The translations under genes were made by a program, and so were the position numbers. A stretch of DNA of 64,000 bases from Vibrio orientalis CIP 102891 = ATCC 33934 (GTDB lineage Bacteria; Pseudomonadota; Gammaproteobacteria; Enterobacterales; Vibrionaceae), in assembly GCF_000176235.1 (NCBI RefSeq), contig NZ_ACZV01000005.1:310001-374000 (forward strand), given 5' to 3'. The notes under the pieces are model-generated. The model was given only the letters and a program-made list of their open reading frames with translations, had not been told where the DNA came from and searched no databases. Below, in pieces: positions 42,248 to 51,822 of the stretch. How positions within the stretch are numbered: the stretch's first letter is position 1; the number at the start of each line of letters is the position of its first letter.

Positions 42248-42847
42248 ATGTCACAACCGCTGTTCAACGCTGAATTAATGCCTTCTCAGATGAAAGCTAA
42301 CCTTGATGAATTTATGCATAAAATTCAAGATTTAAGCGATACTTTGCATATAAACCTCAAGCCATTTCAGGCTGATCATATCGCTTTACGTATCAATGAT
42401 GCTGAACTGGCGAAATTAGCGCATCAAGAGTGGCAAAAAGAAGGACAGGTCATTTCAAATGCTCAGATTAATGGCCGCCCAATCATCGTGATTCTGTTTG
42501 AGCAAGCTTTGAATAGCCATGGCTGGAATATTGAGTGCTTGGAGCTGCCTTACCCAGCGCTTGGAAAAACCTACCCAGAACAGAATTGGGAACATGTTGA
42601 GTTTGTGGTGCCATCGGACGCGCAGTCTGCTGATGACTACTTAGCCGATCTCAAGCAGCAATTTCCAACCTTGGCGCAGAATTGGGATGCATTGCTTGAA
42701 GAAGGGGTCAAAGTAAAACTATCGAGTCCAAAAGGGGAACGGGAACGACTCAATAATCCGACGGTTGCCTTTAAACACAAAGGGGTGTGCATTAAGCTTC
42801 ACCCCCATCCATTAAAAGCGATTGTCGAATCTGAGCAATCAGCCTAG
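42248..42847 (+). CDS. yecM: YecM family VOC-fold protein
   Basis: The 199-residue protein belongs to the YecM family, whose structure resembles the vicinal-oxygen-chelate fold. Conserved metal-site-like positions are visible: ADHIALRIND, IECLELPYP, WEHVEFVVP and HPHPLK. The enzymatic role is unknown. The gene is divergent from argS, which is the enteric arrangement. Its stop overlaps the convergent M16 protease gene by nine bases. Confidence 0.9.
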   Translation: MSQPLFNAELMPSQMKANLDEFMHKIQDLSDTLHINLKPFQADHIALRINDAELAKLAHQEWQKEGQVISNAQINGRPIIVILFEQALNSHGWNIECLELPYPALGKTYPEQNWEHVEFVVPSDAQSADDYLADLKQQFPTLAQNWDALLEEGVKVKLSSPKGERERLNNPTVAFKHKGVCIKLHPHPLKAIVESEQSA

Positions 42848-45613
42848 CTCCACATCTTTGGGTCTGAGCTGGAACTCTTCGATTGAGCCTATCTCTTGAC
42901 CTAAACTGAGCGTCTCCGACTCGTGATGTGCATTGCCCTGAGTGTGCATGATGAGTCGGTTTGCAGTTCTCGGTTTCAGTTCGTTAACAATAAATCGAAT
43001 CATATCGGTTCGAGTTAACGTCTTAAGCTCCTCAAGTACCACCTCTCTCTGATTAAACTCAAGATCTTTATTGCCGATTGCAACCCAAAGCCGTTGAGCG
43101 CGGCCACGCAAAGTAGTATCTGGTGTGGAGATTTGATTCCATAAGCCGCGTTTACTGCTATGCCACTGATATTCATTGAGCTCCAAGAGGACCATATAGA
43201 ACGCATTGAGAAACTCATCGATAGACTGAATCAACTCAATCGGAGCTGCATTTGGCGACTGTACGTACAAAGCAATGCCCGGATGGCGATTGAGTGGTAA
43301 ATTGCCAGTTCCCACCATATAACCGAGCTGCTGCTTGGTACGGATTTCATGGAAGAAGGTTGCTGACATCAAGTGGTTAGCCAGTGAATAAAGGGCAATG
43401 CTTCTTGGGCTGGTATCATCGCACTGGTAGTAAAGGACGGTGGCAGAGTCCTCTTGGTCACAAAAGACTTCACGTTGGAATGAACCATTTTTACCTAGCA
43501 TGACCAGTGGTCGCAGTGCTTCTTCGTATTGCTGGTCTTGAACTCTCAAGGCATCTTTTAGCGTATTGCCTAATGTCAGTGCATCAGACTGGGTCCAATC
43601 ACCATAGACAAACATCTCTACATGCAACTCAGCCAAAATAGCATCAACAAAATTGGCTAGCTCGGTGACATCGATAGTCTCTAGTGCTTCAAGTAACACC
43701 GAGTACGGAGGATTGTTGGGTTGCAAAATGCCAGTAAGCGCATTAAATAGCTGCGATATAGGGCGATCTTGCGCTGAGTTACGCCAGTTTCTCAGTAACT
43801 GTTGTTTGATGGTTTCAAAGCGTTGCTGACTAAAGTCACGCTTAGCAAAACGGCTTAAAATAAGCTTCATTAGCTCAGGTTGTTTCTGACTAAAGCCTGA
43901 AACGGTTAAGGTGACGCCGCCTTGATGGGCATACATGTTATACCCCATACCCGCAATCTCAGCTTGGTAAGTTTCAGCCGCTAGACTGTCGAGGAACATT
44001 TCCACACACAGGCGAGTTTTAACAATGTTTCGCGGGTTTGCGACTGCATGAGGGCTATCGATGGCGACGTAGACGACGCCTTTTGGTACACGAAACTCTT
44101 CGTCTTGTAAGTGCCAAAGCTTAAATCCAGGCAGCTCTTCAAGCACCTGCGGGTTTAACTGCGGAGACTCTAGCTCTTTAGGATCAAGGTCGTAGCAGAT
44201 AAATGGGTTCTTTTCTGGCAACTCGAATGACAGCGCACTTGGCTCAAGGAAATACTCTTTTTGCTCTTGAGTAAACTTGGTGACTGAATATGGGGTGAAG
44301 TACCACTTGGCGGTTTCAGTGTACTCGTAGCCATGAGCGATTAGTGTCGCGCGTAAGTTGTCGGGTACCAAGTAATCCATCAGCGACTTGAGCTGAGATT
44401 CGTCATAGTGATTCATCATAAAATCACCGTAGATGGTATCTTCCGCTTGGTAGTGCTGCATGTTGACGACAAGATGGCTGACGAGATCGAGTGGGCGAGT
44501 CGGCTCTTGAAAACGAAACGCTGATTCCAACACCGCTTGTTTTTCGCGGTAACGCCATTCATCAAAGCCTTCATGTTTGATTAAGTTAAGGTAACTAAAT
44601 ACCGCTTGGGTAATATCGTCAATGTGGTCTAAGCCCGTCGGAGTCAGGGCGCAGCTTACAGTAAACTCGCGATAGTTACTGGCGCTGGTGCCACCACCTG
44701 CTGACAGAGAAGTGATCCACCCCTTATCTTTCAGCGTGATCATTAAGCTGCCATCACCTTCATAGCCGAGTAAATGGGCGAAGTATGAAAGAGGCTTAGA
44801 CTGATAAAACTCATCCATTCCGGGCATTGGAAATGCGAGGATCAGCTTGCGGATTTCTTTGACAGGCTCCACGTTGACCAAAACGTTGGTTGAGTGCTCA
44901 TCACAATAGGGAGCCTCAATCGACTTACTGGCAAGCTGGTGGTTTGGTATGGCTGAAAACTTTTCGTGACACCAAGCCTCAAGCTCATCAAGAGTTTGCG
45001 GTCCTGCGATAGAAAGGGTCATCAGATCAGCAGAGTATTGTTGGTAATGAAAGTCGACAATTTCATCACGGATGCTCTTTCCGTCACGGTCACCGAGTGT
45101 TTCAAGGTTCCCAACCGAAAACTTACTGAAAGGATGGGCAGGATTGATCAGCTCTTTGTGGACTTGGTAAAGGCGCCTCGAATCATCATTTAGCTTAAGT
45201 TTGTACTCAGATTCAACGGCTTGGCGTTCTTTATCTAGCGCTTCAGGATTAAAAAGCGGTGCGGTAAAAAATTGGCTGAAACGGTCTAGACTGGATTCGA
45301 AAGCATTGGGTGAGACATCAAAGAAGAAACAAGTGTGTTCTGTACCTGTCCAGGCGTTGTTACTGCCACCATGTTGACTGATATAGCTTTGAAATTCGCC
45401 CACTTTAGGGTATTTTTCCGTCCCCAAAAATAGCATGTGCTCAAGATAATGAGCTAAACCTTCACGATCGGCTGGATCGTCAAAATGGCCGACATTGACG
45501 GCTAATGCAGCTGCTGATTTTTGTGCTGTATCGTCGTGAATCAGCAATACCCTAACACCGTTAGAGAGCGTCAAGTAACGGTATTGGTTAGTATCATTGG
45601 GGCTAATGTGCAC
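42839..45613 (-). CDS. M16 family (insulinase/pitrilysin-like) metalloprotease
   Basis: The 924-residue protein has the inverted zinc motif HYLEH in GLAHYLEHMLFLGTEKYP (about residues 54-70). The third ligand Glu lies in AVESEYKLKLNDDSRR, with NAWTGTEHTCFFFDV between. Four M16 half-domains fit its length, as in E. coli protease III (PtrA) and insulin-degrading enzyme. No signal peptide is seen, so it is probably cytoplasmic, unlike PtrA. Substrates are not known. It converges with yecM. Confidence 0.9.
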   Translation of the reverse strand: MHISPNDTNQYRYLTLSNGVRVLLIHDDTAQKSAAALAVNVGHFDDPADREGLAHYLEHMLFLGTEKYPKVGEFQSYISQHGGSNNAWTGTEHTCFFFDVSPNAFESSLDRFSQFFTAPLFNPEALDKERQAVESEYKLKLNDDSRRLYQVHKELINPAHPFSKFSVGNLETLGDRDGKSIRDEIVDFHYQQYSADLMTLSIAGPQTLDELEAWCHEKFSAIPNHQLASKSIEAPYCDEHSTNVLVNVEPVKEIRKLILAFPMPGMDEFYQSKPLSYFAHLLGYEGDGSLMITLKDKGWITSLSAGGGTSASNYREFTVSCALTPTGLDHIDDITQAVFSYLNLIKHEGFDEWRYREKQAVLESAFRFQEPTRPLDLVSHLVVNMQHYQAEDTIYGDFMMNHYDESQLKSLMDYLVPDNLRATLIAHGYEYTETAKWYFTPYSVTKFTQEQKEYFLEPSALSFELPEKNPFICYDLDPKELESPQLNPQVLEELPGFKLWHLQDEEFRVPKGVVYVAIDSPHAVANPRNIVKTRLCVEMFLDSLAAETYQAEIAGMGYNMYAHQGGVTLTVSGFSQKQPELMKLILSRFAKRDFSQQRFETIKQQLLRNWRNSAQDRPISQLFNALTGILQPNNPPYSVLLEALETIDVTELANFVDAILAELHVEMFVYGDWTQSDALTLGNTLKDALRVQDQQYEEALRPLVMLGKNGSFQREVFCDQEDSATVLYYQCDDTSPRSIALYSLANHLMSATFFHEIRTKQQLGYMVGTGNLPLNRHPGIALYVQSPNAAPIELIQSIDEFLNAFYMVLLELNEYQWHSSKRGLWNQISTPDTTLRGRAQRLWVAIGNKDLEFNQREVVLEELKTLTRTDMIRFIVNELKPRTANRLIMHTQGNAHHESETLSLGQEIGSIEEFQLRPKDVELG

Positions 45614-45908
45614 GGTGCCATCTCCAGTCAGTTTGAGAACGCCTTATAGACAATAGAGTAATTATGACTCGGATATGGCTGACTGCAAACTATCTGTTTG
45701 AGAAATATGAGCAAAATGGATTTGTCGACAGACTCGGTGAGCTGCCAAGAGTGTTAAGAAAGTCAGAGTCTTTCGGAGCAAAGTTGATATAATTATTTAT
45801 AGCTCAATAGATTTGATGCCTCGCGCTGCAATCAGATCAAGCACTCAACAATTACAAGAACAACAACCCGCGAAGCTAAAACTGCGGGGGTAGTATTAGG
45901 AAGAAGCC

Positions 45909-46373
45909 ATGAAAATTTTTATTATGCGTCATGGAGAAGCAGAGCATTATGCCGCAAGTGACGCAGAGCGAGAGCTAACTCAGCATGGCCGAAAAGCCTC
46001 GCTAGCTGTCGCACGAGCATGTGCCGGGAAAGGTTTCGCACAATTTGATAAAGTGTTAGTGAGCCCTTACATTCGTGCTCAGCAAACCTGGCAAGAGATC
46101 GCATCACAATTTTCATCTGAGCAAGTGGAAACCTGTGATGATATTACACCGTATGGAGACTCAGAGCAGGTGGCTGACTATGTATCGGCACTGGTCGACA
46201 CTCACAACTACCAAAGCATTCTGATCGTGTCGCATCTCCCCTTGGTTGGCTATTTAACCTCAGAATTTGTGACTGACATGATGCCGCCAATGTTCCCAAC
46301 ATCCGGACTGATTTGTATCGACTATTCGTTGGAAAAACAGTCTGGTGAAGTGGCTTTCAACATTCACCCATAA
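45909..46373 (+). CDS. sixA: Phosphohistidine phosphatase SixA
   Basis: The 154-residue histidine phosphatase has the RHG motif at its start (IFIMRHGEAEHYA) and the second His in IVSHLPLVGYL. SixA removes phosphate from histidine on phosphotransfer proteins (ArcB and the nitrogen PTS in E. coli). The ATG follows AGGAAGAAGCC. It stands alone between the M16 gene and flhA. Confidence 0.93.
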   Translation: MKIFIMRHGEAEHYAASDAERELTQHGRKASLAVARACAGKGFAQFDKVLVSPYIRAQQTWQEIASQFSSEQVETCDDITPYGDSEQVADYVSALVDTHNYQSILIVSHLPLVGYLTSEFVTDMMPPMFPTSGLICIDYSLEKQSGEVAFNIHP

Positions 46374-46498
46374 TCGCATTGAAAGCTCGCTTTTGTCCTT
46401 TCTAGTCTAGGATTGAGAGCGGGTGCTCACCTCTTAAGTCTAATGATGCTGTCCACATGCCGCGTCTACACCACTAGCCATAAAATTGACATACTTGA

Positions 46499-46514
46499 TG
46501 GACTAGATATTGCA
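46499..46514 (+). promoter_or_regulatory. Candidate sigma-54 promoter for the flhA operon
   Basis: TGGACTAGATATTGCA has GG and GC dinucleotides separated by 10 bases and the TTGCA of the -12 element, but deviates from TGGCAC at the -24 side. It is 52 bases before flhA. flhA-type operons of polar flagella are often sigma-54/FlrC class III genes. Confidence 0.5.
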
Positions 46515-46565
46515 TAGTTACGCCAAGTTGTTCTTTTTTCCGAAATTTACTGTAGCTATTTGACT

Positions 46566-48659
46566 ATGAAGTTTTCTTTGCCGTTCGCGGACAAACTGCC
46601 TCCAATTCCTCAGCGTGCGATGCCTGCCATCGGTGCGCCAGTCATGGTTTTGGCTACGCTGGCAATGGTTATACTGCCAATTCCAGCATTCCTACTCGAC
46701 CTTTTCTTTACCTTCAACATTGCGTTAGCCATGGTTGTCCTACTGGTGACGGTGTATACCCGCAGGCCATTAGACTTCGCAGCCTTCCCTACGGTGCTAC
46801 TGATCTCTACGCTATTGCGATTAGCCTTGAACGTGGCCTCGACTCGTGTCGTTCTGCTTTATGGTCATGAAGGGCCAGGCGCAGCGGGTAGCGTGATTGA
46901 AGCATTTGGTAGCGTCGTGATTGGCGGTAACTATGCGGTGGGTCTAGTAGTCTTCCTCATTTTGATGATCATTAACTTTATGGTTGTTACCAAAGGTGCG
47001 GGTCGTATTTCTGAGGTAAGTGCTCGCTTTACTCTAGATGCGTTACCAGGTAAACAGATGGCGATTGATGCGGACTTGAACGCTGGTCTCATCGATCAAG
47101 ACCAAGCTAGGACGCGTCGACAAGAAGTGACCAAAGAAGCGGACTTCTATGGTTCGATGGATGGTGCGTCGAAGTTTGTTAAGGGTGATGCCATCGCCGG
47201 TATTCTCATCCTATTTATCAACATCATTGGCGGTCTATCCATTGGTATGGCGCAATATGGTTTAGGGTTTAGTGAAGCGCTGCAGATTTATACCTTGTTA
47301 ACCATTGGTGACGGCTTGGTTGCTCAGATCCCATCGCTACTATTGTCGATTGGCGCAGCAATCATGGTGACCCGTCAAAACACTGATGAAGACATGGGTA
47401 AAGAAGTTGTCTTCCAGATGTTTGACAACCCGAAAGCCTTAATGATTACCGCATCGATTTTGTTTGTCATGGGTATCGTACCGGGAATGCCACACTTTGC
47501 TTTCCTATTGCTCGCCTTTATTGCGGGTGGTGGTGCGTACTACATTTATCGTAAGCAGAAAAAAGAGGCGGAACAGACAAACCTACCAGCAACGACTGAA
47601 CCTGCGTCGACAACGCCGAAAGAGCTCTCTTGGGATGATGTTCAACCTGTTGATATTGTGGGCCTAGAAGTCGGCTACCGCTTGATTCCATTAGTCGATC
47701 AAGCGCAAGGTGGTGAGTTACTTGAACGGGTGAAAGGGGTACGTAAAAAGCTCTCACAGGACTTCGGTTTTCTTATCCCTGCAGTCCACATTAGAGATAA
47801 CTTAGAGCTAACACCAAACAGTTATCGTATTACCCTCATGGGCGTTGCGGTCGGTGAAGCTGAAATCAGACCGGATATGGAGCTGGCGATTAACCCGGGT
47901 CAAGTCTACGGAATGATTGAGGGCGAACCGACTATTGATCCGGCCTTTGGTCTTGAAGCGGTATGGATACGTGAAGAACAGCGTGAACACGCGCAAGCAC
48001 TAGGTTACACCGTTGTAGACTCGTCCACGGTGCTAGCGACTCACTTGAGCCAGCTTTTAACCAACAACGCTTCGCAGCTAATTGGCCATGAAGAAGTGCA
48101 AAACCTACTTGAAATGCTCGGCCGCAGTACACCTAAACTGGTGGAGAGTTTTGTACCGGATCAGTTACAACTTGGTGTTGTGGTTAAAGTTCTACAAAAC
48201 CTGCTTAATGAAGCGGTTCCTATTCGTGATATTCGCACAATTGTTCAAACCTTGTCCGAGTACTCAAGTAAGAGTCAAGAACCTGACATATTGACCGCCG
48301 CAGTACGTATCGCACTAAAACGTTTAATTGTTCAGGAAATCAATGGGATAGAGCCTGAATTGCCAGTCATTACCTTGATTCCTGAGCTGGAACAAATATT
48401 GCATCAGACAATGCAGGCTTCTGGTGGAGAATCCGCGGGAATCGAGCCAGGGTTAGCTGAGCGTTTACAGACATCTTTAAGTCAAGCGACACAAGAGCAA
48501 GAGCTAAAAGGTGAACCGGCAGTGTTATTGACGTCGGGTGTACTACGCTCAACATTAGCGAAGTTTGTTAAGAATACGATTCCTTCACTACGAGTTCTCT
48601 CATACCAAGAAATCCCGGACGAGAAACAAATTCGTATTGTTCAAGCGGTTGGGAACTAG
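46566..48659 (+). CDS. flhA: Flagellar export gate protein FlhA
   Basis: FlhA is the large gate protein of the flagellar type III exporter, binding chaperone-substrate complexes through its cytoplasmic domain. The 697-residue protein has about eight membrane spans in the first 330 residues, with the FHIPEP-type region TLLRLALNVASTRVVLL and the linker VSARFTLDALPGKQMAIDADL. The ATG at 46566 was preferred over a TTG two codons upstream. It is the first gene of a long operon with flhF, flhG, fliA and che genes. Confidence 0.97.
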   Translation: MKFSLPFADKLPPIPQRAMPAIGAPVMVLATLAMVILPIPAFLLDLFFTFNIALAMVVLLVTVYTRRPLDFAAFPTVLLISTLLRLALNVASTRVVLLYGHEGPGAAGSVIEAFGSVVIGGNYAVGLVVFLILMIINFMVVTKGAGRISEVSARFTLDALPGKQMAIDADLNAGLIDQDQARTRRQEVTKEADFYGSMDGASKFVKGDAIAGILILFINIIGGLSIGMAQYGLGFSEALQIYTLLTIGDGLVAQIPSLLLSIGAAIMVTRQNTDEDMGKEVVFQMFDNPKALMITASILFVMGIVPGMPHFAFLLLAFIAGGGAYYIYRKQKKEAEQTNLPATTEPASTTPKELSWDDVQPVDIVGLEVGYRLIPLVDQAQGGELLERVKGVRKKLSQDFGFLIPAVHIRDNLELTPNSYRITLMGVAVGEAEIRPDMELAINPGQVYGMIEGEPTIDPAFGLEAVWIREEQREHAQALGYTVVDSSTVLATHLSQLLTNNASQLIGHEEVQNLLEMLGRSTPKLVESFVPDQLQLGVVVKVLQNLLNEAVPIRDIRTIVQTLSEYSSKSQEPDILTAAVRIALKRLIVQEINGIEPELPVITLIPELEQILHQTMQASGGESAGIEPGLAERLQTSLSQATQEQELKGEPAVLLTSGVLRSTLAKFVKNTIPSLRVLSYQEIPDEKQIRIVQAVGN

Positions 48660-48688
48660 CTTTAATACGTTGATATACGGTACCTAAT

Positions 48689-50161
48689 TTGAAGATTAAA
48701 CGATTTTTTGCCAAAGACATGCGCACAGCACTTCTCCAAGTCAAAGGAGAACTTGGTGATGATGCGGTCATCATGTCTAACAAGAAAGTGGCAGGAGGAG
48801 TCGAGATTGTCGCTGCAGTAGACGGCGAAGGCTCAAGCGGCGCTGTGAACAATTACAGTTCTAACCCGCGACACAATAATCCTCGACCAACACAGGCGAA
48901 GCCGTCAGCGTCTTCACCAAACCGAACTCTCGCGGAAGATAAAGTCAGTCTACAGTCGCAGTCTGGCCCTGATCGTTCAGTGACTAAACGCTTTGCCAAC
49001 ATGTTTAAACAATATGGCGGTGGTGAGAGCGAAAGCAAAGAAGAAACCAGTGCTGATACGCTTGCTGCTTTGTTGAATCGACAATCAGCAACGCGCCAAG
49101 ATGGCCGTGAATCTGTTCAGCTAAAACAAGACTCACCGCTTGCACGACTTATTGCAGAAGATCGCCGACTAGAGAGACCAGCAGCTAAACTAGATCCTAC
49201 GCGCTATGAACGTTCTCGTTCGAATGAAGCGGCGGTAGCTAGTGAAGATCTTGAAGAAATGAAAGAAGAGATGACGTCAATTCGTCGCCTCTTAGAGCAC
49301 CAAGTCTCTGGACTAATGTGGCAAGAAGTAGAGCGTAGAGAGCCACTTCGAGCGATGTTAATTAAACGCTTAGAGCGCATGGGCGTCTCGTCTGATTTGG
49401 CCGATCAGTTAGCTTGCTATATTCCGGAAGATACCGCGCCAACTAAAGCGTGGAAAGCACTGCTGGGCTTGGTGGCAGACCAAGTGCCAGTCTCACAAAA
49501 AGATATTTTAAAGCGTGGCGGTGTTGTCGCGCTTCTTGGGCCTACTGGTGTAGGTAAAACAACGACAATTGCCAAGTTAGCTGCTCGCGCGGCAATGGAG
49601 TATGGCTCAGATAATGTCGCGCTTGTTTCAACCGATACATATCGTATCGGTGCACATGAGCAATTAGCCATTTATGGACGCATTATGGGCTGTCCAGTAA
49701 AAGTGGCTAAAGATTCCAATGAGTTAGCCGATGTAATATATCAGTTACGAAATCGTCGCCTAATTCTTGTTGATACAGCTGGTATGGGACAGCGTGACGT
49801 TAGATTGTCTGAACAGCTGGATACTTTGATGCAGGAAACCGGTGAAGTGATTCACAGCTACTTGGTTCTTCCGGCTACTGCGCAGCGCAAAGTATTGCAA
49901 GAGACCATCGACCACTTTAAGCGTATCCCATTATCTGGGTGCATTATGACAAAGCTTGATGAGTCATTGAGTCTCGGAGAGTTCCTTAGCGTGGTAGTTC
50001 AAAATGCACTACCCGTGACGTATATAGCGAATGGACAACGAGTTCCCGAAGATATTGTGATAGCGCAACCAAAATACATGGTCGCTAAGGCAAACGAATT
50101 ACTTGAGAAGTCGACAGATGACGAACCTCACTACTGGAATAGTGAATCGGAAAGGTTCTAG
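48689..50161 (+). CDS. flhF: Flagellar placement GTPase FlhF
   Basis: FlhF is an SRP-type GTPase that fixes the flagellum at the cell pole. The 490-residue protein has an N-terminal basic region (MKIKRFFAKDMRTALLQVK), a long polar middle (about 60-180) and the NG GTPase domain with GPTGVGKTTTIAKLAARA (about residues 285-302), STDTYRIGAHEQL and DTAGMGQRD. The start is TTG with no strong Shine-Dalgarno. In Vibrio its polar location depends partly on HubP. Confidence 0.97.
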   Translation: MKIKRFFAKDMRTALLQVKGELGDDAVIMSNKKVAGGVEIVAAVDGEGSSGAVNNYSSNPRHNNPRPTQAKPSASSPNRTLAEDKVSLQSQSGPDRSVTKRFANMFKQYGGGESESKEETSADTLAALLNRQSATRQDGRESVQLKQDSPLARLIAEDRRLERPAAKLDPTRYERSRSNEAAVASEDLEEMKEEMTSIRRLLEHQVSGLMWQEVERREPLRAMLIKRLERMGVSSDLADQLACYIPEDTAPTKAWKALLGLVADQVPVSQKDILKRGGVVALLGPTGVGKTTTIAKLAARAAMEYGSDNVALVSTDTYRIGAHEQLAIYGRIMGCPVKVAKDSNELADVIYQLRNRRLILVDTAGMGQRDVRLSEQLDTLMQETGEVIHSYLVLPATAQRKVLQETIDHFKRIPLSGCIMTKLDESLSLGEFLSVVVQNALPVTYIANGQRVPEDIVIAQPKYMVAKANELLEKSTDDEPHYWNSESERF

Positions 50162-50174
50162 GCGGCGGACGATT

Positions 50175-51062
50175 ATGACAAAAAATATGATACAAGACCA
50201 AGCAAGCGGATTACGCCGCTTAACACAGCCTTCACTTACCAAGGTCATTACTGTGACGGGTGGTAAAGGTGGTGTTGGTAAATCTAATGTGACGTTAGGA
50301 ATGGCTATCTCGATGGCGCGACAAGGCAAAAAAGTCATGGTACTTGATGCTGATTTAGGTCTCGCAAATGTTGATGTCATGCTAGGTATTCGACCTAAGC
50401 GCAACTTAGGCCATGTACTGGCAGGCGAATGCGATCTGAAAGATGCCATTGTCGAGGGGCCTCACGGCATTAAAATTATCCCTGCAACATCGGGTACTCA
50501 GGCAATGACCGAGCTGTCGCATGCTCAACATATCGGTTTAATTCGAGCTTTCGGAAGCTTAGAAGATGAAATGGACGTGTTATTAATAGACACGGCTGCT
50601 GGTATATCTGATATGGTAGTCAGCTTTTCTCGGGCAGCTCAAGATGTGGTTATTGTCGTTTGTGATGAGCCAACATCGATCACTGATGCATATGCCCTAA
50701 TTAAGTTATTGAGCAAAGAACATCAGGTTCAGCGATTCAAAATCGTTGCAAATATGGTCAGAAGCTACCGTGAAGGCAGAGAATTGTTCGCAAAGTTGAC
50801 CTTGGTCACAGAGCGATTCTTGAATGTGAGCCTAGAGCTCGTAGCATGTATTCCTTTGGATGATAAAGTAAGACAAGCGGTTAAAAAACAAAAGATTGTA
50901 GTTGATGCGTTTCCTAGAGCACCTGCTGCATTAGCCATCGGTTCATTGGCAAGTAAGGCACTTACTTGGCCAATTCCTAAGACTCCGAGTGGACATCTTG
51001 AGTTTTTTGTCGAACGCTTACTTAATAGACCTGAGATGCTAGAGGAACCATTTGGTGAATAA
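50175..51062 (+). CDS. flhG: Flagellar number regulator FlhG (FleN), MinD-like ATPase
   Basis: FlhG limits flagellar number by holding back FlhF and the master regulator FlrA. The 295-residue ParA/MinD-family protein has the deviant Walker A TGGKGGVGKSNVTLG, VLDADLGLANVDVMLG and LLIDTAAGISD. The N-terminal QASGLRRL, typical of FlhG, interacts with the regulator. The start was placed at the ATG of MTKNMIQDQ; longer frames overlap flhF. Its end overlaps fliA. Confidence 0.96.
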   Translation: MTKNMIQDQASGLRRLTQPSLTKVITVTGGKGGVGKSNVTLGMAISMARQGKKVMVLDADLGLANVDVMLGIRPKRNLGHVLAGECDLKDAIVEGPHGIKIIPATSGTQAMTELSHAQHIGLIRAFGSLEDEMDVLLIDTAAGISDMVVSFSRAAQDVVIVVCDEPTSITDAYALIKLLSKEHQVQRFKIVANMVRSYREGRELFAKLTLVTERFLNVSLELVACIPLDDKVRQAVKKQKIVVDAFPRAPAALAIGSLASKALTWPIPKTPSGHLEFFVERLLNRPEMLEEPFGE

Positions 51063-51789
51063 GGCCTTGACCTATGACCAGTATGCAAACCAAAACAGTC
51101 AGCGAGCATTTTTAGAAAAATACTCGGTGCTGGTGAAGCGTATTGCTCATCATTTGCTTGGGAGGTTACCTCCGAGTGTGCAGGTAGAAGATCTTATTCA
51201 GGCGGGAATGATTGGCCTGCTCGAAGCTCAAAAGAACTATGATGGTACTAAAGGAGCGAGCTTCGAAACTTACGCAGGGATTCGCATTCGAGGCGCAATG
51301 CTTGACGATATTCGTCGAGGAGACTGGGTTCCGCGCTCAGTTCATAAACATAATCGTGAAGTTAGCCAAGTTATTGCCATACTTGAAGGTGAGTTGAATC
51401 GAGACCCAACTGATGCAGAAGTTGCACAACGGATGGGAATCAGCCTAGAGCAGTATCACGTTATTTTGACGGATATTAACTGTTCTCGCTTAGTGGGAAT
51501 AGAAGACTTGGGGATATCGGAAGATTCGATATCACCTGGGGATAGTGAAGACGATAACTTACCTTTTAAGGGAGTCGCTGATGAATATTTCCGTAAAGCA
51601 TTGGTTGACTCAATAAAAACTCTTCCAGAGCGTGAAGCTCTAGTACTTTCGCTTTATTATGATGAAGAGTTAAACTTAAAAGAAATCGGCGAAGTAATTG
51701 GTGTTAGCGAGTCACGCGTTAGTCAAATACTAAGCCAATCTATGCAGCGTCTACGCACAAAGTTGAGTGCTTGGACAAATAATGAGTAA
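51055..51789 (+). CDS. fliA: Flagellar sigma factor FliA (sigma-28)
   Basis: FliA directs transcription of late flagellar genes. The 244-residue sigma-70-family protein has region 2 (VEDLIQAGMIGLLEAQKNYD and RIRGAMLDDIRRGDWVPRSV), region 3 and region 4 (SLYYDEELNLKEIGEVIGVSE). The GTG start (giving MNKALTYDQ) was chosen over a TTG one codon upstream because AGAGGAA lies at the right distance. It overlaps flhG by eight bases, which suggests translational coupling. Confidence 0.97.
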   Translation: MNKALTYDQYANQNSQRAFLEKYSVLVKRIAHHLLGRLPPSVQVEDLIQAGMIGLLEAQKNYDGTKGASFETYAGIRIRGAMLDDIRRGDWVPRSVHKHNREVSQVIAILEGELNRDPTDAEVAQRMGISLEQYHVILTDINCSRLVGIEDLGISEDSISPGDSEDDNLPFKGVADEYFRKALVDSIKTLPEREALVLSLYYDEELNLKEIGEVIGVSESRVSQILSQSMQRLRTKLSAWTNNE

Positions 51790-51822
51790 AAATCACTGAT
51801 CTCAAATTCAGTGGAGGCAATT

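Noticed and set aside
46486..46514. Sigma-70 promoter with TTGACA at 46486 for flhA
   Set aside because: At 17-base spacing the -10 would be ATTGCA, a poor match; the sigma-54 reading fits better, though a mixed promoter is not excluded.
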